The notes under the pieces were generated by a model that saw only the letters and a list, made by a program, of their open reading frames with translations, was not told the DNA's origin and did no database searches. From Candidatus Omnitrophota bacterium (lineage in GTDB: Bacteria; Omnitrophota; Gorgyraeia; B26-G9): a DNA stretch of 49,800 nt. Positions 1 to 7,723 of the stretch are shown here, in pieces. The translations under genes and the position numbers were made by a program. Position 1 is the stretch's first letter; each line of letters begins with the position of its first letter. The stretch covers positions 1 through 49,800 of the forward strand of contig JAHITY010000022.1 in NCBI GenBank assembly GCA_018817165.1, given 5' to 3'.

Positions 1-40
1 AAAGTGAGAAGGAAAAAGGATAAAGGGCACAAGGTTGCAA

Positions 41-125
41 AGTAGGGGCCGCGCTTGCCCCGGCCCGTAATAATAGACAAGGTGAAATCATTAATAAGCG
101 GGCGCAGGCAAGCAGCGCCCCTACT
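41..125. repeat. REP-like imperfect inverted repeat
   Basis: Two arms of about 26 bp (41-66 and 100-125) are imperfect inverted copies of each other: the left begins GTAGGGGC and the right ends GCCCCTAC. Both are far richer in G+C than the surrounding DNA. The core resembles the GGGGCAAGCCC motif seen again at 324-343 and 397-421, so this looks like a mobile palindromic repeat family. There is no ORF here. Confidence 0.65.
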
Positions 126-305
126 ATAAAGGGAAGGAATAATTATTTAGGCGGGTTTGAAGCCTGATTTTGATAGGACTGGCAAAATCAGAGATTCATC
201 CTCGGAGTCCCGCAGGATGCGGGACGAGAATGAGCTAAAATGATTGATTCCGAACCGCCTTCGATAAAGGTTGTCTGAGCAGGAAAATTTTGACTTGCGT
301 AAAAT
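126..305. other. Non-coding region with short hairpins
   Basis: No gene is visible. The stretch holds a perfect 8-bp stem with a 3-nt loop at 208-226 (GTCCCGCA/TGCGGGAC). It also has a 7-bp inverted repeat TGATTTT/AAAATCA around 170-195, and outer arms AGGCGG near 150 and CCGCCT near 260. This could be a degenerate repeat or a structured RNA, and I cannot assign it to a known family. TTGACT at 290-295 resembles a -35 element, but no well-spaced -10 follows. Confidence 0.35.
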
Positions 306-323
306 TTGCTGATCATCTATATT

Positions 324-421
324 GGGGCAAGCCCTGTCCCTACTTTGAAAAAAGGAAATATGAAATTATCAAAATTGGGACAAATTATTGATAAGCGGAC
401 AGGGGCAAGCCCTGTCCTTAC
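324..421. repeat. Two copies of a GGGGCAAGCCCTGTCC palindromic repeat
   Basis: GGGGCAAGCCCTGTCC(C/T)TAC occurs at 324-343 and again at 402-421. The second copy extends leftwards into a perfect 8-bp stem, GGACAGGG/CCCTGTCC, with a GCAAG loop (397-417). The second copy lies inside the reading frame of the TPR gene, where it encodes the residues GASPV just before the signal-peptide core. The element is related to the inverted repeat at 41-125. Confidence 0.7.
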
Positions 422-1286
422 TATTATTTTTTGTTTTTTTATGATTACTTTTTTTTCTGCGCAGGCATTCGCGCTTGATTGGGTTAGTTTGCATGAACAA
501 GCAGATAGTTTGATTGGTATTGAATTGCCGAAAACATCAGCAGGTGAATCTAAAACAGTTGATGCCCTATATGTTTTAGGATTAGTCTATTTGTCAGAAT
601 ACAAAGATGACGCGGCGCAAACTATATTTTTAGAGATATTAGCTAAAGCTCCAGATACTATCGAAGCCAAATGGGGGCTAGGGGAAGTTGCCAGGCGCAA
701 ATACAATCTTACTCCGGCTTCTCAGACATTTGAACAGCTGATCTTACAATTCCCGGATTTTTCTCCAAGCTATATCAGTCTGGCTTATATTAAATTCAAT
801 TTAAAGGAATATAAACAAGCGATTATCCTGGCTAAGCATGTAATTGCCCAAGGCCAAGAAAATGTAGATACAAGCAATTATGTCCGGGCTTATTTAATTT
901 TGGCAGGAGCAAATGGGATGCTGGCGCAAAATGGCGGGCCATTAGCAAAAGTTGTTCATGGGCTTGGTGTTTTTTCGCTGATTAAGAAAGCCGAGAAATT
1001 GCAGCCGGAATGTCCGGGAGTTTATTTTGGATTAGGGACATTTTATTTGATGGCGCCAGGGTTTGCCGGAGGGGACATTGAGAAGGCTAATTTGTATTTG
1101 GAAAAAACAATAAGTCTTGATCCGCATTTAATTGACGCGTATGTGCGTTTAGCTCAAGTATATAAACAAAAGAAAGATATTGTTAAATTCAAGGAATATC
1201 TTAGTTTAGCGCTGAGCAAAGATCCAAAAAATTTTCTTGCCAATGAAGTCAGATTAGAAAATATTAAGATTATGGATGAAAATTAA
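360..1286 (+). CDS. Exported TPR-repeat protein, paralogue A
   Basis: Start chosen at the ATG at 360, behind AAAGGA, rather than the TTG at 306 given by the track: the paralogue at 13448 begins MKLK and this start gives MKLS. The product is about 308 aa, with an N-terminal hydrophobic signal segment ending near AQAFA and then an array of tetratricopeptide repeats (for example the YVRLAQVYKQ and EYLSLALSKDP units). TPR proteins serve as protein-interaction scaffolds; the partner is unknown. The N-terminus is odd because a REP-like palindrome lies between the first Met and the signal core, lengthening the n-region by about 14 residues. The gene ends only 8 bp from the convergent polyprenyl synthetase gene. 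Confidence 0.8.
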   Translation: MKLSKLGQIIDKRTGASPVLTIIFCFFMITFFSAQAFALDWVSLHEQADSLIGIELPKTSAGESKTVDALYVLGLVYLSEYKDDAAQTIFLEILAKAPDTIEAKWGLGEVARRKYNLTPASQTFEQLILQFPDFSPSYISLAYIKFNLKEYKQAIILAKHVIAQGQENVDTSNYVRAYLILAGANGMLAQNGGPLAKVVHGLGVFSLIKKAEKLQPECPGVYFGLGTFYLMAPGFAGGDIEKANLYLEKTISLDPHLIDAYVRLAQVYKQKKDIVKFKEYLSLALSKDPKNFLANEVRLENIKIMDEN

Positions 1287-1294
1287 ACAAGAGT

Positions 1295-2335
1295 TCATAA
1301 TTCTAATATTTTTTGACAAAAGCCTATAAGTTCTTTTTTGTATGTTTTTTTTAAATTCGAAGTCTTTAATTCGTGGATCGATTTTTGGATAAACGCTTGT
1401 ATCAGATTTAGGCAATACCGCAGGCTTTTGGTTTCTTTTAATATTCGGCGCGCATTAATAATATCAGATTTAGTTGTTTTATTTTTTGTGAGGATTTTTT
1501 GTAGGCAGATCTTGTTTGCCGGGGTAGCATTATTGTAAGCATGCCAAATAAGCAATGTTTTTTTACTTTCTTTAATGTCGGTAAATCCCGACTTACCAGT
1601 TTGTTTGCTATCGCCAAATAAGCCAAGGATATCATCTTTTATTTGAAAAGCTCGGCCGCAATATTTGCCGAATTTAAATAATTTTTTAATTTCCGGGCTG
1701 CTTGCTCCAGCTAATATGGCTCCAGTTATAAGCGGGGCGGAAAAAGTGTAGTATGCGGTTTTGTAATCATAAGTTTTATAAATTTCATTCCTGCTGATTT
1801 GGGCGATGGGTTTTTTGCTGTTTATTATTTCGATGAATTCTCCGCAGCCAGTATAAAACCCGGATTCAAGGAGTTTTAGCAGGGCTTTTTGTTTTTTTTC
1901 AGGAGATTCCTTGATTGATATAAAGGCCTCAATTGAAAGGGCATAAATAATATCTCCGGAGACTAGAGCCAGAGGCATTCCGACAGATTTTGCTTGGCTT
2001 TTTTGATTTAATCGCTTGTTTAGCATAATATGCAATGCCGGTTGGCCTCGGCGCATGTCAGAGTTATCCAGAATGTCGTCATGGATTAATAAAAAAGAAT
2101 GGAGCAATTCTACTGATAATGCGGAGCGGTAAAGATTGAAAGGGTTTTTATTGGAGAAACCTTTATAGCCAATAATAAAGAGTAAAGGACGAATTCTTTT
2201 TCCGGGACGACTTAGAAAATTAATCAGATTCTTGTGAAGCATTGGTGATATTATGCTAAGCTTGTATTTTTCGTCAAGAATCCGAATAAATTTAACAAGC
2301 TCAAGCTCAATGTTTTTTTTGATTTTGTTTAGCAT
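1295..2335 (-). CDS. Polyprenyl diphosphate synthase (GGPP synthase type)
   Basis: An all-trans isoprenyl diphosphate synthase that condenses IPP with an allylic diphosphate to make C15-C20 or longer chains. The first aspartate-rich motif is IHDDILDNSD followed by MRRGQPA. The second is FQIKDDILGLFGD with the following KQTGKSG. The DDILG form and the GD..TGK tail are typical of the GGPP synthase (IdsA-like) branch; chain length cannot be read from sequence alone. The start is set at the ATG at 2335 (MLNKIKK), because the longer ORF would run into the divergent UbiA gene. The only minus-strand gene in the window, it probably supplies the prenyl tail used by its UbiA neighbour. Confidence 0.9.
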   Translation of the reverse strand: MLNKIKKNIELELVKFIRILDEKYKLSIISPMLHKNLINFLSRPGKRIRPLLFIIGYKGFSNKNPFNLYRSALSVELLHSFLLIHDDILDNSDMRRGQPALHIMLNKRLNQKSQAKSVGMPLALVSGDIIYALSIEAFISIKESPEKKQKALLKLLESGFYTGCGEFIEIINSKKPIAQISRNEIYKTYDYKTAYYTFSAPLITGAILAGASSPEIKKLFKFGKYCGRAFQIKDDILGLFGDSKQTGKSGFTDIKESKKTLLIWHAYNNATPANKICLQKILTKNKTTKSDIINARRILKETKSLRYCLNLIQAFIQKSIHELKTSNLKKTYKKELIGFCQKILEL

Positions 2336-2361
2336 AGGTTCATGGTAACATATATATTGTA

Positions 2362-3303
2362 ATGCTACAAATAAAACCAAATCTAGCTTCATCATATAAA
2401 TATAAAGCTGCTGAAAAATATATCAGGGCCTTAAGACTGCCGTTTATTACGGCTAGTCTGCTCCCTTTTTTTTCCGGGACTTTACTGCAAGCCGGGAATA
2501 TTGACTGTTGGAAATTTGCCCTGGGTTTGCTGGCAGTTATTGCGACGCATTTAGCAGCTAATCTGATAAATGATTATGCTGACTCAAAATCAGGCGCGGA
2601 TTGGCATGATCAGAAATTTTATGGTTTTTTTGGCGGTTCAAAGCTAATTCAGGAAAATGTTTTATCAGAAAAATTTTATCTGAAGACAGCTCTAGTTTGT
2701 ATGCTTATTGCCTGTTTGGCAGTAATCAGCTTGAGTTTTCTCGGTGCAGATCTGAAAATATTCGGATTTTTTCTGGGAATACTGTTTTTGGGAATTGCCT
2801 ATTCTAATGGCCCATTAAAATTTTCTTATCGATATTTAGGGGAAATTGTTATATTTGTTTTGTTTGGTCCGGCAATTGTTATGGGGGCTTATTTTATTCA
2901 AACAAATATTTTTCCAACTTTTACTGGGTTTTTACTGTCTTTGCCCTTTGCTTTTTTAATCGCCGGAATTCTTATTGCTAATGAAGTCCCGGATTTGCCG
3001 GAAGACATTAAAGCGGCAAAATTCAATCTAGTCAGTATGGTGGGAGTAAAAAAGGCATATTTGCTTTATTATGGGTTTATGGGCCTAGGGTTGTGCTTTG
3101 TATTAGTAAACATATTAATTAATACCCTAACGTTTATTTCTTTGAGTGTATTCCTGCTGCTGCCTCTAATCGTAAAAGCCGGAGTTTTATTGAAAAATAG
3201 TTATGCCGATAAAACGAAACTTGTGAGTTCCTCAAAGCTTACAATTAAAGTACAAACAGTAATAGGATTAATAATTGTTTGGGATCAATTATTAAACAGA
3301 TAA
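2362..3303 (+). CDS. UbiA-family prenyltransferase (MenA-like)
   Basis: An integral membrane aromatic prenyltransferase of about 313 aa with eight or nine hydrophobic segments. The first Asp-rich motif is NLINDYADSKSGAD and the second is NEVPDLPED; together they bind Mg-diphosphate of the prenyl donor. The N-terminus IRALRLPFITASLLP is typical of the 1,4-dihydroxy-2-naphthoate prenyltransferase branch, suggesting menaquinone-type synthesis. No other men gene is in the window, so the substrate is inferred. It is divergent from the polyprenyl synthetase with about 26 bp between starts, and is followed after 3 bp by an NDH-2-like gene, consistent with a quinone-making and quinone-using operon. 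Confidence 0.87.
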   Translation: MLQIKPNLASSYKYKAAEKYIRALRLPFITASLLPFFSGTLLQAGNIDCWKFALGLLAVIATHLAANLINDYADSKSGADWHDQKFYGFFGGSKLIQENVLSEKFYLKTALVCMLIACLAVISLSFLGADLKIFGFFLGILFLGIAYSNGPLKFSYRYLGEIVIFVLFGPAIVMGAYFIQTNIFPTFTGFLLSLPFAFLIAGILIANEVPDLPEDIKAAKFNLVSMVGVKKAYLLYYGFMGLGLCFVLVNILINTLTFISLSVFLLLPLIVKAGVLLKNSYADKTKLVSSSKLTIKVQTVIGLIIVWDQLLNR

Positions 3304-3306
3304 GTT

Positions 3307-4431
3307 ATGAAAAAAATAATAATCATCGGCGGGGGGTTTGCCGGAATTAGCGCGGCTAATTTTTTAAGACACTCTAGTAATCAATTAGAAATCACGCTAA
3401 TTGATCAAAAGCCGGATTTTAACTTTTTGCCAATGCTTCCGGATATAATAAGCAATAGAATAGACGCGAAATTCCTTGCCGACAACCTTCAAAATAATGC
3501 GGAAAAACTAAAAGTTAAATTTTTAAATGCTCGGGTTGATTCTGTGTGTTTAAAAGAAAGCAAAGTTACTTGTTTGGGGAATGATATATTTTATGATTAT
3601 TTGATATTGGCAACCGGCAGCCAGACAAATTTTTATAATGATATAAATTTGCAAGAACAAGCATTTAAACTGGATAATTTAGAAGATGCTGTTTTAATCT
3701 TAAATGAGCTTAATTCCCAAAAATATGAAAACTTTGTGATCTGCGGCGGAGGCTATACCGGAGTGGAGATAGCGACAAATATCTGGCGCTATTTTTCAAA
3801 AAGAAAACTCGCGGTTAAGCCTATTTTTATTGTGGAAAAAAGTAATGAAGTTCTGGGCCGGCTGCCGCGGTGGATGCAGGAATACACTGGTTTGAATTTA
3901 AAAAAAATGGGCATTGAGATTATCCGGCAAGTAGAGATTAAGGCGGTAAGCGATGGAAAAATAACGCTTAATAATGGAAAGATTTTTCCAGAATCGTGTC
4001 TTATTTGGACAGCAGGAGTCAAAACTCCTGATCTGATTAAACATCTAGGGGTGAAAACAGCAGCGCAAGGCAGGGTAATTGTCGATGAATATTTAAGAAT
4101 AAATCCGAATTGTTTTTGTATCGGGGATAATGCCTATGTCGAGATTAATGGACAGCCGTTGAGAATGGGAGTGCAATTTGCTATTGCCCAAGGCGATTTA
4201 GCGGCAAGGAATATTATTCGATCAATGCAGAGGGAAAAATTAAAAAAATACCATGCTTTGGATCTGGGATATATAATACCTATGGGGAATAATAAAGCCT
4301 GCGGCATAGTCTTAGGGCTAAAGGTAAAGGGTGTGAGCGCTGTTTTTTTGCACTATCTAATGTGTATATTCCGCTCATTATCAATTAGCAATAGATTAGG
4401 GATTATTAAGGATTTGTGGAAAAATAAATAG
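3307..4431 (+). CDS. NDH-2-like FAD/NAD(P) oxidoreductase
   Basis: A two-dinucleotide-binding-domain flavoprotein of 374 aa. The FAD-binding GxGxxG is at the N-terminus (IIIGGGFAGISAA), the NAD(P) site is mid-protein (VICGGGYTGVEIA) and the C-terminal FAD motif is CIGDNAY. The glutamine-containing QFAIAQGDLAARNI segment and a hydrophobic, basic C-terminal tail fit type II NADH:quinone dehydrogenases, which sit on the inner membrane face and pass electrons to quinone without pumping. Its position 3 bp behind a quinone-type prenyltransferase supports that role. A sulfide:quinone or other reductase of the same superfamily is possible, though I see no SQR cysteine pair. Confidence 0.82.
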   Translation: MKKIIIIGGGFAGISAANFLRHSSNQLEITLIDQKPDFNFLPMLPDIISNRIDAKFLADNLQNNAEKLKVKFLNARVDSVCLKESKVTCLGNDIFYDYLILATGSQTNFYNDINLQEQAFKLDNLEDAVLILNELNSQKYENFVICGGGYTGVEIATNIWRYFSKRKLAVKPIFIVEKSNEVLGRLPRWMQEYTGLNLKKMGIEIIRQVEIKAVSDGKITLNNGKIFPESCLIWTAGVKTPDLIKHLGVKTAAQGRVIVDEYLRINPNCFCIGDNAYVEINGQPLRMGVQFAIAQGDLAARNIIRSMQREKLKKYHALDLGYIIPMGNNKACGIVLGLKVKGVSAVFLHYLMCIFRSLSISNRLGIIKDLWKNK

Positions 4432-4443
4432 GAGGGCTTATTT

Positions 4444-4863
4444 ATGGCACAGAACTCGTCTGATAATTTTAGAGATCAAGGTTTATTGTTTTTAAGGGTT
4501 GGTTTGGGGATTATGTTTATAATGCATGGTTTGCCTAAGATGCTGGGAGGCCCTGAGCAATGGGCTGGTTTGGGCATGGCCATGGCTAATTTAGGAATTA
4601 ATTTTGCTCCTGTTTTTTGGGGTTTTATGGCCGCTTTTGCGGAATTAGTTGGCGGGATATGCTTATTGCTTGGTTTTATGTTTAGACCGGCTTGTGGTTT
4701 ATTAACTTTTACTATGATTGTGGCTGCGCTATTTCATTTAAAAAAAGGAGATGGGATAATGGGGGCATCTCATGCAATAGAGTTATGTATTGTTTTTTTG
4801 GGATTAATTTTTATCGGTGCGGGGAAATATAGGATTGATGGTTTGTTCAAAAAAAATAAATAG
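4444..4863 (+). CDS. DoxX-family membrane protein
   Basis: A small integral membrane protein of 139 aa with four hydrophobic segments. It begins with the DoxX signature region (FLRVGLGIMFIMHGLPKMLGG) and has the conserved GGICLLLGFMFRPACG loop. DoxX proteins are linked to quinone or thiosulfate-related redox membrane complexes in some organisms, but most are uncharacterised. It follows the NDH-2-like gene by 12 bp with an AGGAGGGC ribosome site, so is probably co-transcribed with the quinone block. Confidence 0.85.
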   Translation: MAQNSSDNFRDQGLLFLRVGLGIMFIMHGLPKMLGGPEQWAGLGMAMANLGINFAPVFWGFMAAFAELVGGICLLLGFMFRPACGLLTFTMIVAALFHLKKGDGIMGASHAIELCIVFLGLIFIGAGKYRIDGLFKKNK

Positions 4864-4949
4864 CGGATTATTAGATTGATATTGATGCTATTGTTTTTCT
4901 GTAAGCTTATTTATTGGCGTAAACTTTGATAAGCATAAAGGGCGTTTAA

Positions 4950-5255
4950 ATGGGAGTATTTTTTGGCCAGGAATCTTTGGGCATGGCTCAAATACGCGGC
5001 AATGGGGTATTAGTGCTTACTGATGAGGAATTGTTTTTTAAAATGTGGGCTCCGGCAAAAGAGTTAAGTATTAAGTTAAGCGATATAATCGGTTTAGAAA
5101 TGCCCAAATCATTTTTAAGTAAGACAAAATTTAAGCCTTTATTAAAAATTATGTTTAAAAATCAAAAAAAACAGCCGGATGCTGCGGCCTGGCTGGTAGG
5201 CAACCTTTCTGATTGGCATAAATCAATTCAAAAAACACTAAATCTTTCCAAATAA
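4950..5255 (+). CDS. Small PH/GRAM-like domain protein
   Basis: A 101-aa soluble protein with no signal peptide. The pattern of short beta strands (GNGVLVLTDEELFF, ELSIKLSDIIGLEM, PLLKIMF) followed by a terminal amphipathic helix (WHKSIQKTLNL) resembles bacterial GRAM/PH-like domains of unknown function. The assignment rests on pattern only. The 86-bp upstream gap contains a GCTTAT/ATAAGC inverted repeat. It is probably co-expressed with the DUF2156 gene 22 bp downstream. Confidence 0.6.
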   Translation: MGVFFGQESLGMAQIRGNGVLVLTDEELFFKMWAPAKELSIKLSDIIGLEMPKSFLSKTKFKPLLKIMFKNQKKQPDAAAWLVGNLSDWHKSIQKTLNLSK

Positions 5256-5277
5256 AGGCAGTTTAGTCTAGGATTAA

Positions 5278-6132
5278 ATGCATATTGAGAAACTTAATTT
5301 AGAGCATCGTGAGAATTTAGATAAATCACTCAAGCAAATTGGGTGTGGTTTATCTGATTATAGTTTTGCTAATCTTTATCTTTTTCGCCAATCGCATTTC
5401 AATGAACTAATTCTTGATAATAAAGAACTCTTTGTCCGCGGCAAGACTTATGATGGCTCGACTTATTTGATGCCCACTAAACATCCCGGCGAGATTAATT
5501 TTGCATATCTTAAAAGTAGGTTGAAGCAAATAGATTTTATTTTTCCAGTTCCAGAGACTTGGCTTGATTTTTTTCCAACTAGTGATTTTCGATCTACTTT
5601 TTTAGAAGGGGAGTCAGATTATATCTATGAAATTTCTCAGATAGTTGCTTATTCAGGAAATAAAATGCATAAAAAGCGGAATCTTTTAAATCAATTTGTC
5701 CGAGAATATGAGCATAAGTCTTATCCTTTAATCTCTGAACATATGAATGCTGCCAAGGAAATTTTAGAGCAATGGCAAGCTGACACCGGGCAGGATAAAT
5801 TAGATACAGACTATTATGCTTGTCTAGAGGCGATAAATATGAACGAAGAGCTGGTTTTGTGTGGAATGATATATTATGTGGATAATCAGCCGGCGGGATT
5901 TGTTTTGGGAGAAGAATTGACGCCGGATATATTTGATGTGAAATTTGCCAAAGCAAAAACAAAGTTTAAAGGAATTTACCAATATCTTTTTAATGATCTG
6001 GCTAAGCTCCTTCCGGAAAAATATCTATATTTCAATTTTGAAGAGGATCTTGGTTTGGATTCTTTAAAATTGGCAAAATCATCATACCAGCCTTGCCAGA
6101 AAAAGCTGAAATATAGAATTAGCTTAATCTAA
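5278..6132 (+). CDS. DUF2156 (LPG-synthase C-terminal-like) protein
   Basis: A 284-aa cytosolic protein made of two GNAT-like halves. The stretch NKMHKKRNLLNQFVREYEH is the hallmark of DUF2156, the catalytic-domain family of phosphatidylglycerol lysyl/alanyl transferases (MprF). There is no N-terminal flippase or other membrane region, so this is a stand-alone form. Such free-standing members are widespread and their substrate is mostly unknown, so lipid aminoacylation should not be assumed. The protein has a clear end and normal family length. Confidence 0.82.
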   Translation: MHIEKLNLEHRENLDKSLKQIGCGLSDYSFANLYLFRQSHFNELILDNKELFVRGKTYDGSTYLMPTKHPGEINFAYLKSRLKQIDFIFPVPETWLDFFPTSDFRSTFLEGESDYIYEISQIVAYSGNKMHKKRNLLNQFVREYEHKSYPLISEHMNAAKEILEQWQADTGQDKLDTDYYACLEAINMNEELVLCGMIYYVDNQPAGFVLGEELTPDIFDVKFAKAKTKFKGIYQYLFNDLAKLLPEKYLYFNFEEDLGLDSLKLAKSSYQPCQKKLKYRISLI

Positions 6133-6149
6133 GCCCCCAACTCTTAATT

Positions 6150-6280
6150 AATAATTACCCTTAATTATTGCGGTTAAAACGATTATATCTTTTAGGAAAA
6201 TAAATCATTGAAAAAAATCAGAAATATGGTATATTTATTATATGTTAAAATAAGTTAGTTTAAGTTAATCTAAGATATGA
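6150..6280 (+). promoter_or_regulatory. Promoter with four 10-bp repeats before the HTH-EIIA gene
   Basis: An AT-only hairpin at 6150-6169 (8-bp stem) follows the upstream gene. A sigma-70-type promoter is visible: TTGAAA at 6208-6213, a 16-nt spacer and TATATT at 6230-6235. Directly downstream, four imperfect 10-bp units run head to tail from 6241 to 6280: TATGTTAAAA, TAAGTTAGTT, TAAGTTAATC and TAAGATATGA. Their position just past the -10 would suit an operator, possibly for the HTH protein encoded immediately downstream. The operator role is inferred. Confidence 0.45.
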
Positions 6281-6292
6281 AAAGGTGCAATA

Positions 6293-7003
6293 GTGTCTAA
6301 AAATAAAATAATGACAACCCGAGAATTAGCGGAATATATTAAGCTTAATGAGAAGACTGTTATTAAAATGGCGCAAAATGGAAAAATCCCGGGAATAAAA
6401 GTCGGTAATCAGTGGCGTTTTCATCTGGCATCAATAGATAATTATTTGCAAGGTCAGATAGTTCAATCGCCCAATGAAGATTTAGACTTGGTTATTCAGA
6501 CAGAAAATGATATTATTCCTTTGTCAAGATTGATTAATCCTGGGCTAATTGATTTGAATATGGATTTAGATAAGCCGGATGCTGTTTTGACAAGACTGGT
6601 AAAAATAGCTAAAGATAATAATATCTCAGAAAATGATCAGTTGCTGTTAAAAGAATTAAGAGACCGGGAAAAAATGATGAGTACGGGGATTGGTAATGGG
6701 ATTGCGATTCCGCATCCTCGGAATCCTTCGGAAAAACTGTTTAAAAAGTCGAATATAATTTTCGCGCGGACACTTAAACCAATTAATTTTAATGCGCCTG
6801 ATGATAAAGCGGTTTCGATTTTTTTTATGATCTGCGCGCCGAATGAATTTGTTCACTTGAGGATTCTGGCCAAAATCGCTAAGTTTTTAAATAAAAAGGA
6901 AATCGGAAATAAATTAATGGCGGCTGAAAACCCGGTAAAATTAGTGCAGGTTTTTCTGGAGTTTGAACGGGCGAATATGTTTTCGAACTTAAAAGCTAAA
7001 TAA
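6293..7003 (+). CDS. HTH (excisionase-type) - PTS EIIA fusion regulator
   Basis: A 236-aa cytosolic protein. Residues 5-55 form an excisionase/MerR-like DNA-binding helix-turn-helix (TTRELAEYIKLNEKTVIKMA, then GIKVGNQWRFH). Residues about 75-230 are a PTS EIIA domain of the fructose/nitrogen type, with the phospho-acceptor His141 in TGIGNGIAIPHPR. The GTG start at 6293 is chosen because AAAGGTG lies 5 nt upstream and the frame matches the HTH. No EI, HPr, EIIB or EIIC gene is in the window, so this is probably a phosphorylation-controlled regulator, not a sugar carrier. It begins a run of genes ending in a membrane permease. Confidence 0.85.
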   Translation: MSKNKIMTTRELAEYIKLNEKTVIKMAQNGKIPGIKVGNQWRFHLASIDNYLQGQIVQSPNEDLDLVIQTENDIIPLSRLINPGLIDLNMDLDKPDAVLTRLVKIAKDNNISENDQLLLKELRDREKMMSTGIGNGIAIPHPRNPSEKLFKKSNIIFARTLKPINFNAPDDKAVSIFFMICAPNEFVHLRILAKIAKFLNKKEIGNKLMAAENPVKLVQVFLEFERANMFSNLKAK

Positions 7004-7329
7004 TGAGAAAATATAAAGTTTTTTTAATTATAATAATTTGGATTATTGCTGCGCAATTATCGATCGATGGCTTAGCATTCGCGTCGGATCAAGCAGAGGT
7101 AGCAGAGCGTTGTTGCCAGTTAAGGGAATGTGAAAGTTATAAATCAGTTCCCCAAAGCCCGAGAACCCAAAAAATAGAGTTGAGCTCGCGGTTAGCGGTA
7201 ATCGCTTGTTTTGTTTATCGCCGATTACCGGCGTTTGTCTTTAGGACAGAAAAAAAATGTTCGATATTTATTTCTCAGCTTTTCAATAATTCTCCGCCTT
7301 TTTTATGTTTATTGCCTGAATTTTCTTAA
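7003..7329 (+). CDS. Small exported Cys-containing protein, unknown
   Basis: A 108-aa protein that I do not recognise. Its ATG overlaps the stop codon of the HTH-EIIA gene (TAATG), so it is probably translationally coupled. A signal peptide is clear (about residues 5-27, ending GLAFA before SDQ). The mature part is short, with Cys residues (RCCQLREC, VIACF, KKCSI) and a hydrophobic C-terminus. The coding DNA holds a perfect 9-bp inverted repeat, CGGTAATCG/CGATTACCG, at 7196-7230. The gene may be lineage-specific or a degenerated remnant. Confidence 0.5.
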   Translation: MRKYKVFLIIIIWIIAAQLSIDGLAFASDQAEVAERCCQLRECESYKSVPQSPRTQKIELSSRLAVIACFVYRRLPAFVFRTEKKCSIFISQLFNNSPPFLCLLPEFS

Positions 7330-7371
7330 CATTCTTAATTAATAATATAAATATAAAAAAGAGGTGGAATA

Positions 7372-7719
7372 ATGGTTGTAGTTATATATCATAATAGTCT
7401 GGATTATTTGAAATCAGTGGCAAGTTTAGTCGAAGAGCAGGGGTTTAAAGCAAAACAAATCACGGAAAAAAAGAATATCGGGACGGAAATTGTCGGACCT
7501 AGTTCATCGGTTACCTATTTACATGGCAAAGCAGTGCCCTCATATAATAAGGCTCTGGTTGTGCATGTATCAAGTGAAAAAGAAGCAATGAATTTCCTGA
7601 GTATAATAGAAAATGATAAACTGTTGAATTTGTGTAATCTGCAGGATAAGGGATTTATTTCGATTTTGCCCCTGTGTTCATTTGAAGGTTTTAATAGTTT
7701 GGTTGCAAGCAAAGGATAG
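7372..7719 (+). CDS. PII-like small signalling protein (tentative)
   Basis: A 115-aa cytosolic protein behind a good AGAGGTGG ribosome site. The strand-helix-strand layout (VVVIYHNSLDYLKSVASLVEE, variable loop with YLHGKAVPSY, ALVVHVSSEKEAMNFLS, GFISILPL) resembles the ferredoxin-like fold of PII-family proteins, including PII-like regulators sitting next to transporters such as SbtB beside SbtA. No family-specific nucleotide motif is evident, so the call rests on fold pattern and context between two EIIA genes and a permease gene. Confidence 0.45.
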   Translation: MVVVIYHNSLDYLKSVASLVEEQGFKAKQITEKKNIGTEIVGPSSSVTYLHGKAVPSYNKALVVHVSSEKEAMNFLSIIENDKLLNLCNLQDKGFISILPLCSFEGFNSLVASKG

Positions 7720-7723
7720 GACA

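Noticed and set aside
41-421. CRISPR array
   Set aside because: Repeats are few, inverted and unevenly spaced, with no spacer pattern and no cas gene in the window.
1338-1538. 66-aa ORF on the + strand
   Set aside because: Antisense to the C-terminal coding region of the polyprenyl synthetase, with no ribosome site or recognisable motif.
1569-1602. GTCGG-CCGAC and GGTAA-TTACC short stems as a repeat element
   Set aside because: They fall in the conserved KSGFTDIKES coding motif of the polyprenyl synthetase and are explained by the protein sequence.
5594-5962. 122-aa minus-strand ORF
   Set aside because: Antisense to the DUF2156 gene; no motifs or start context.
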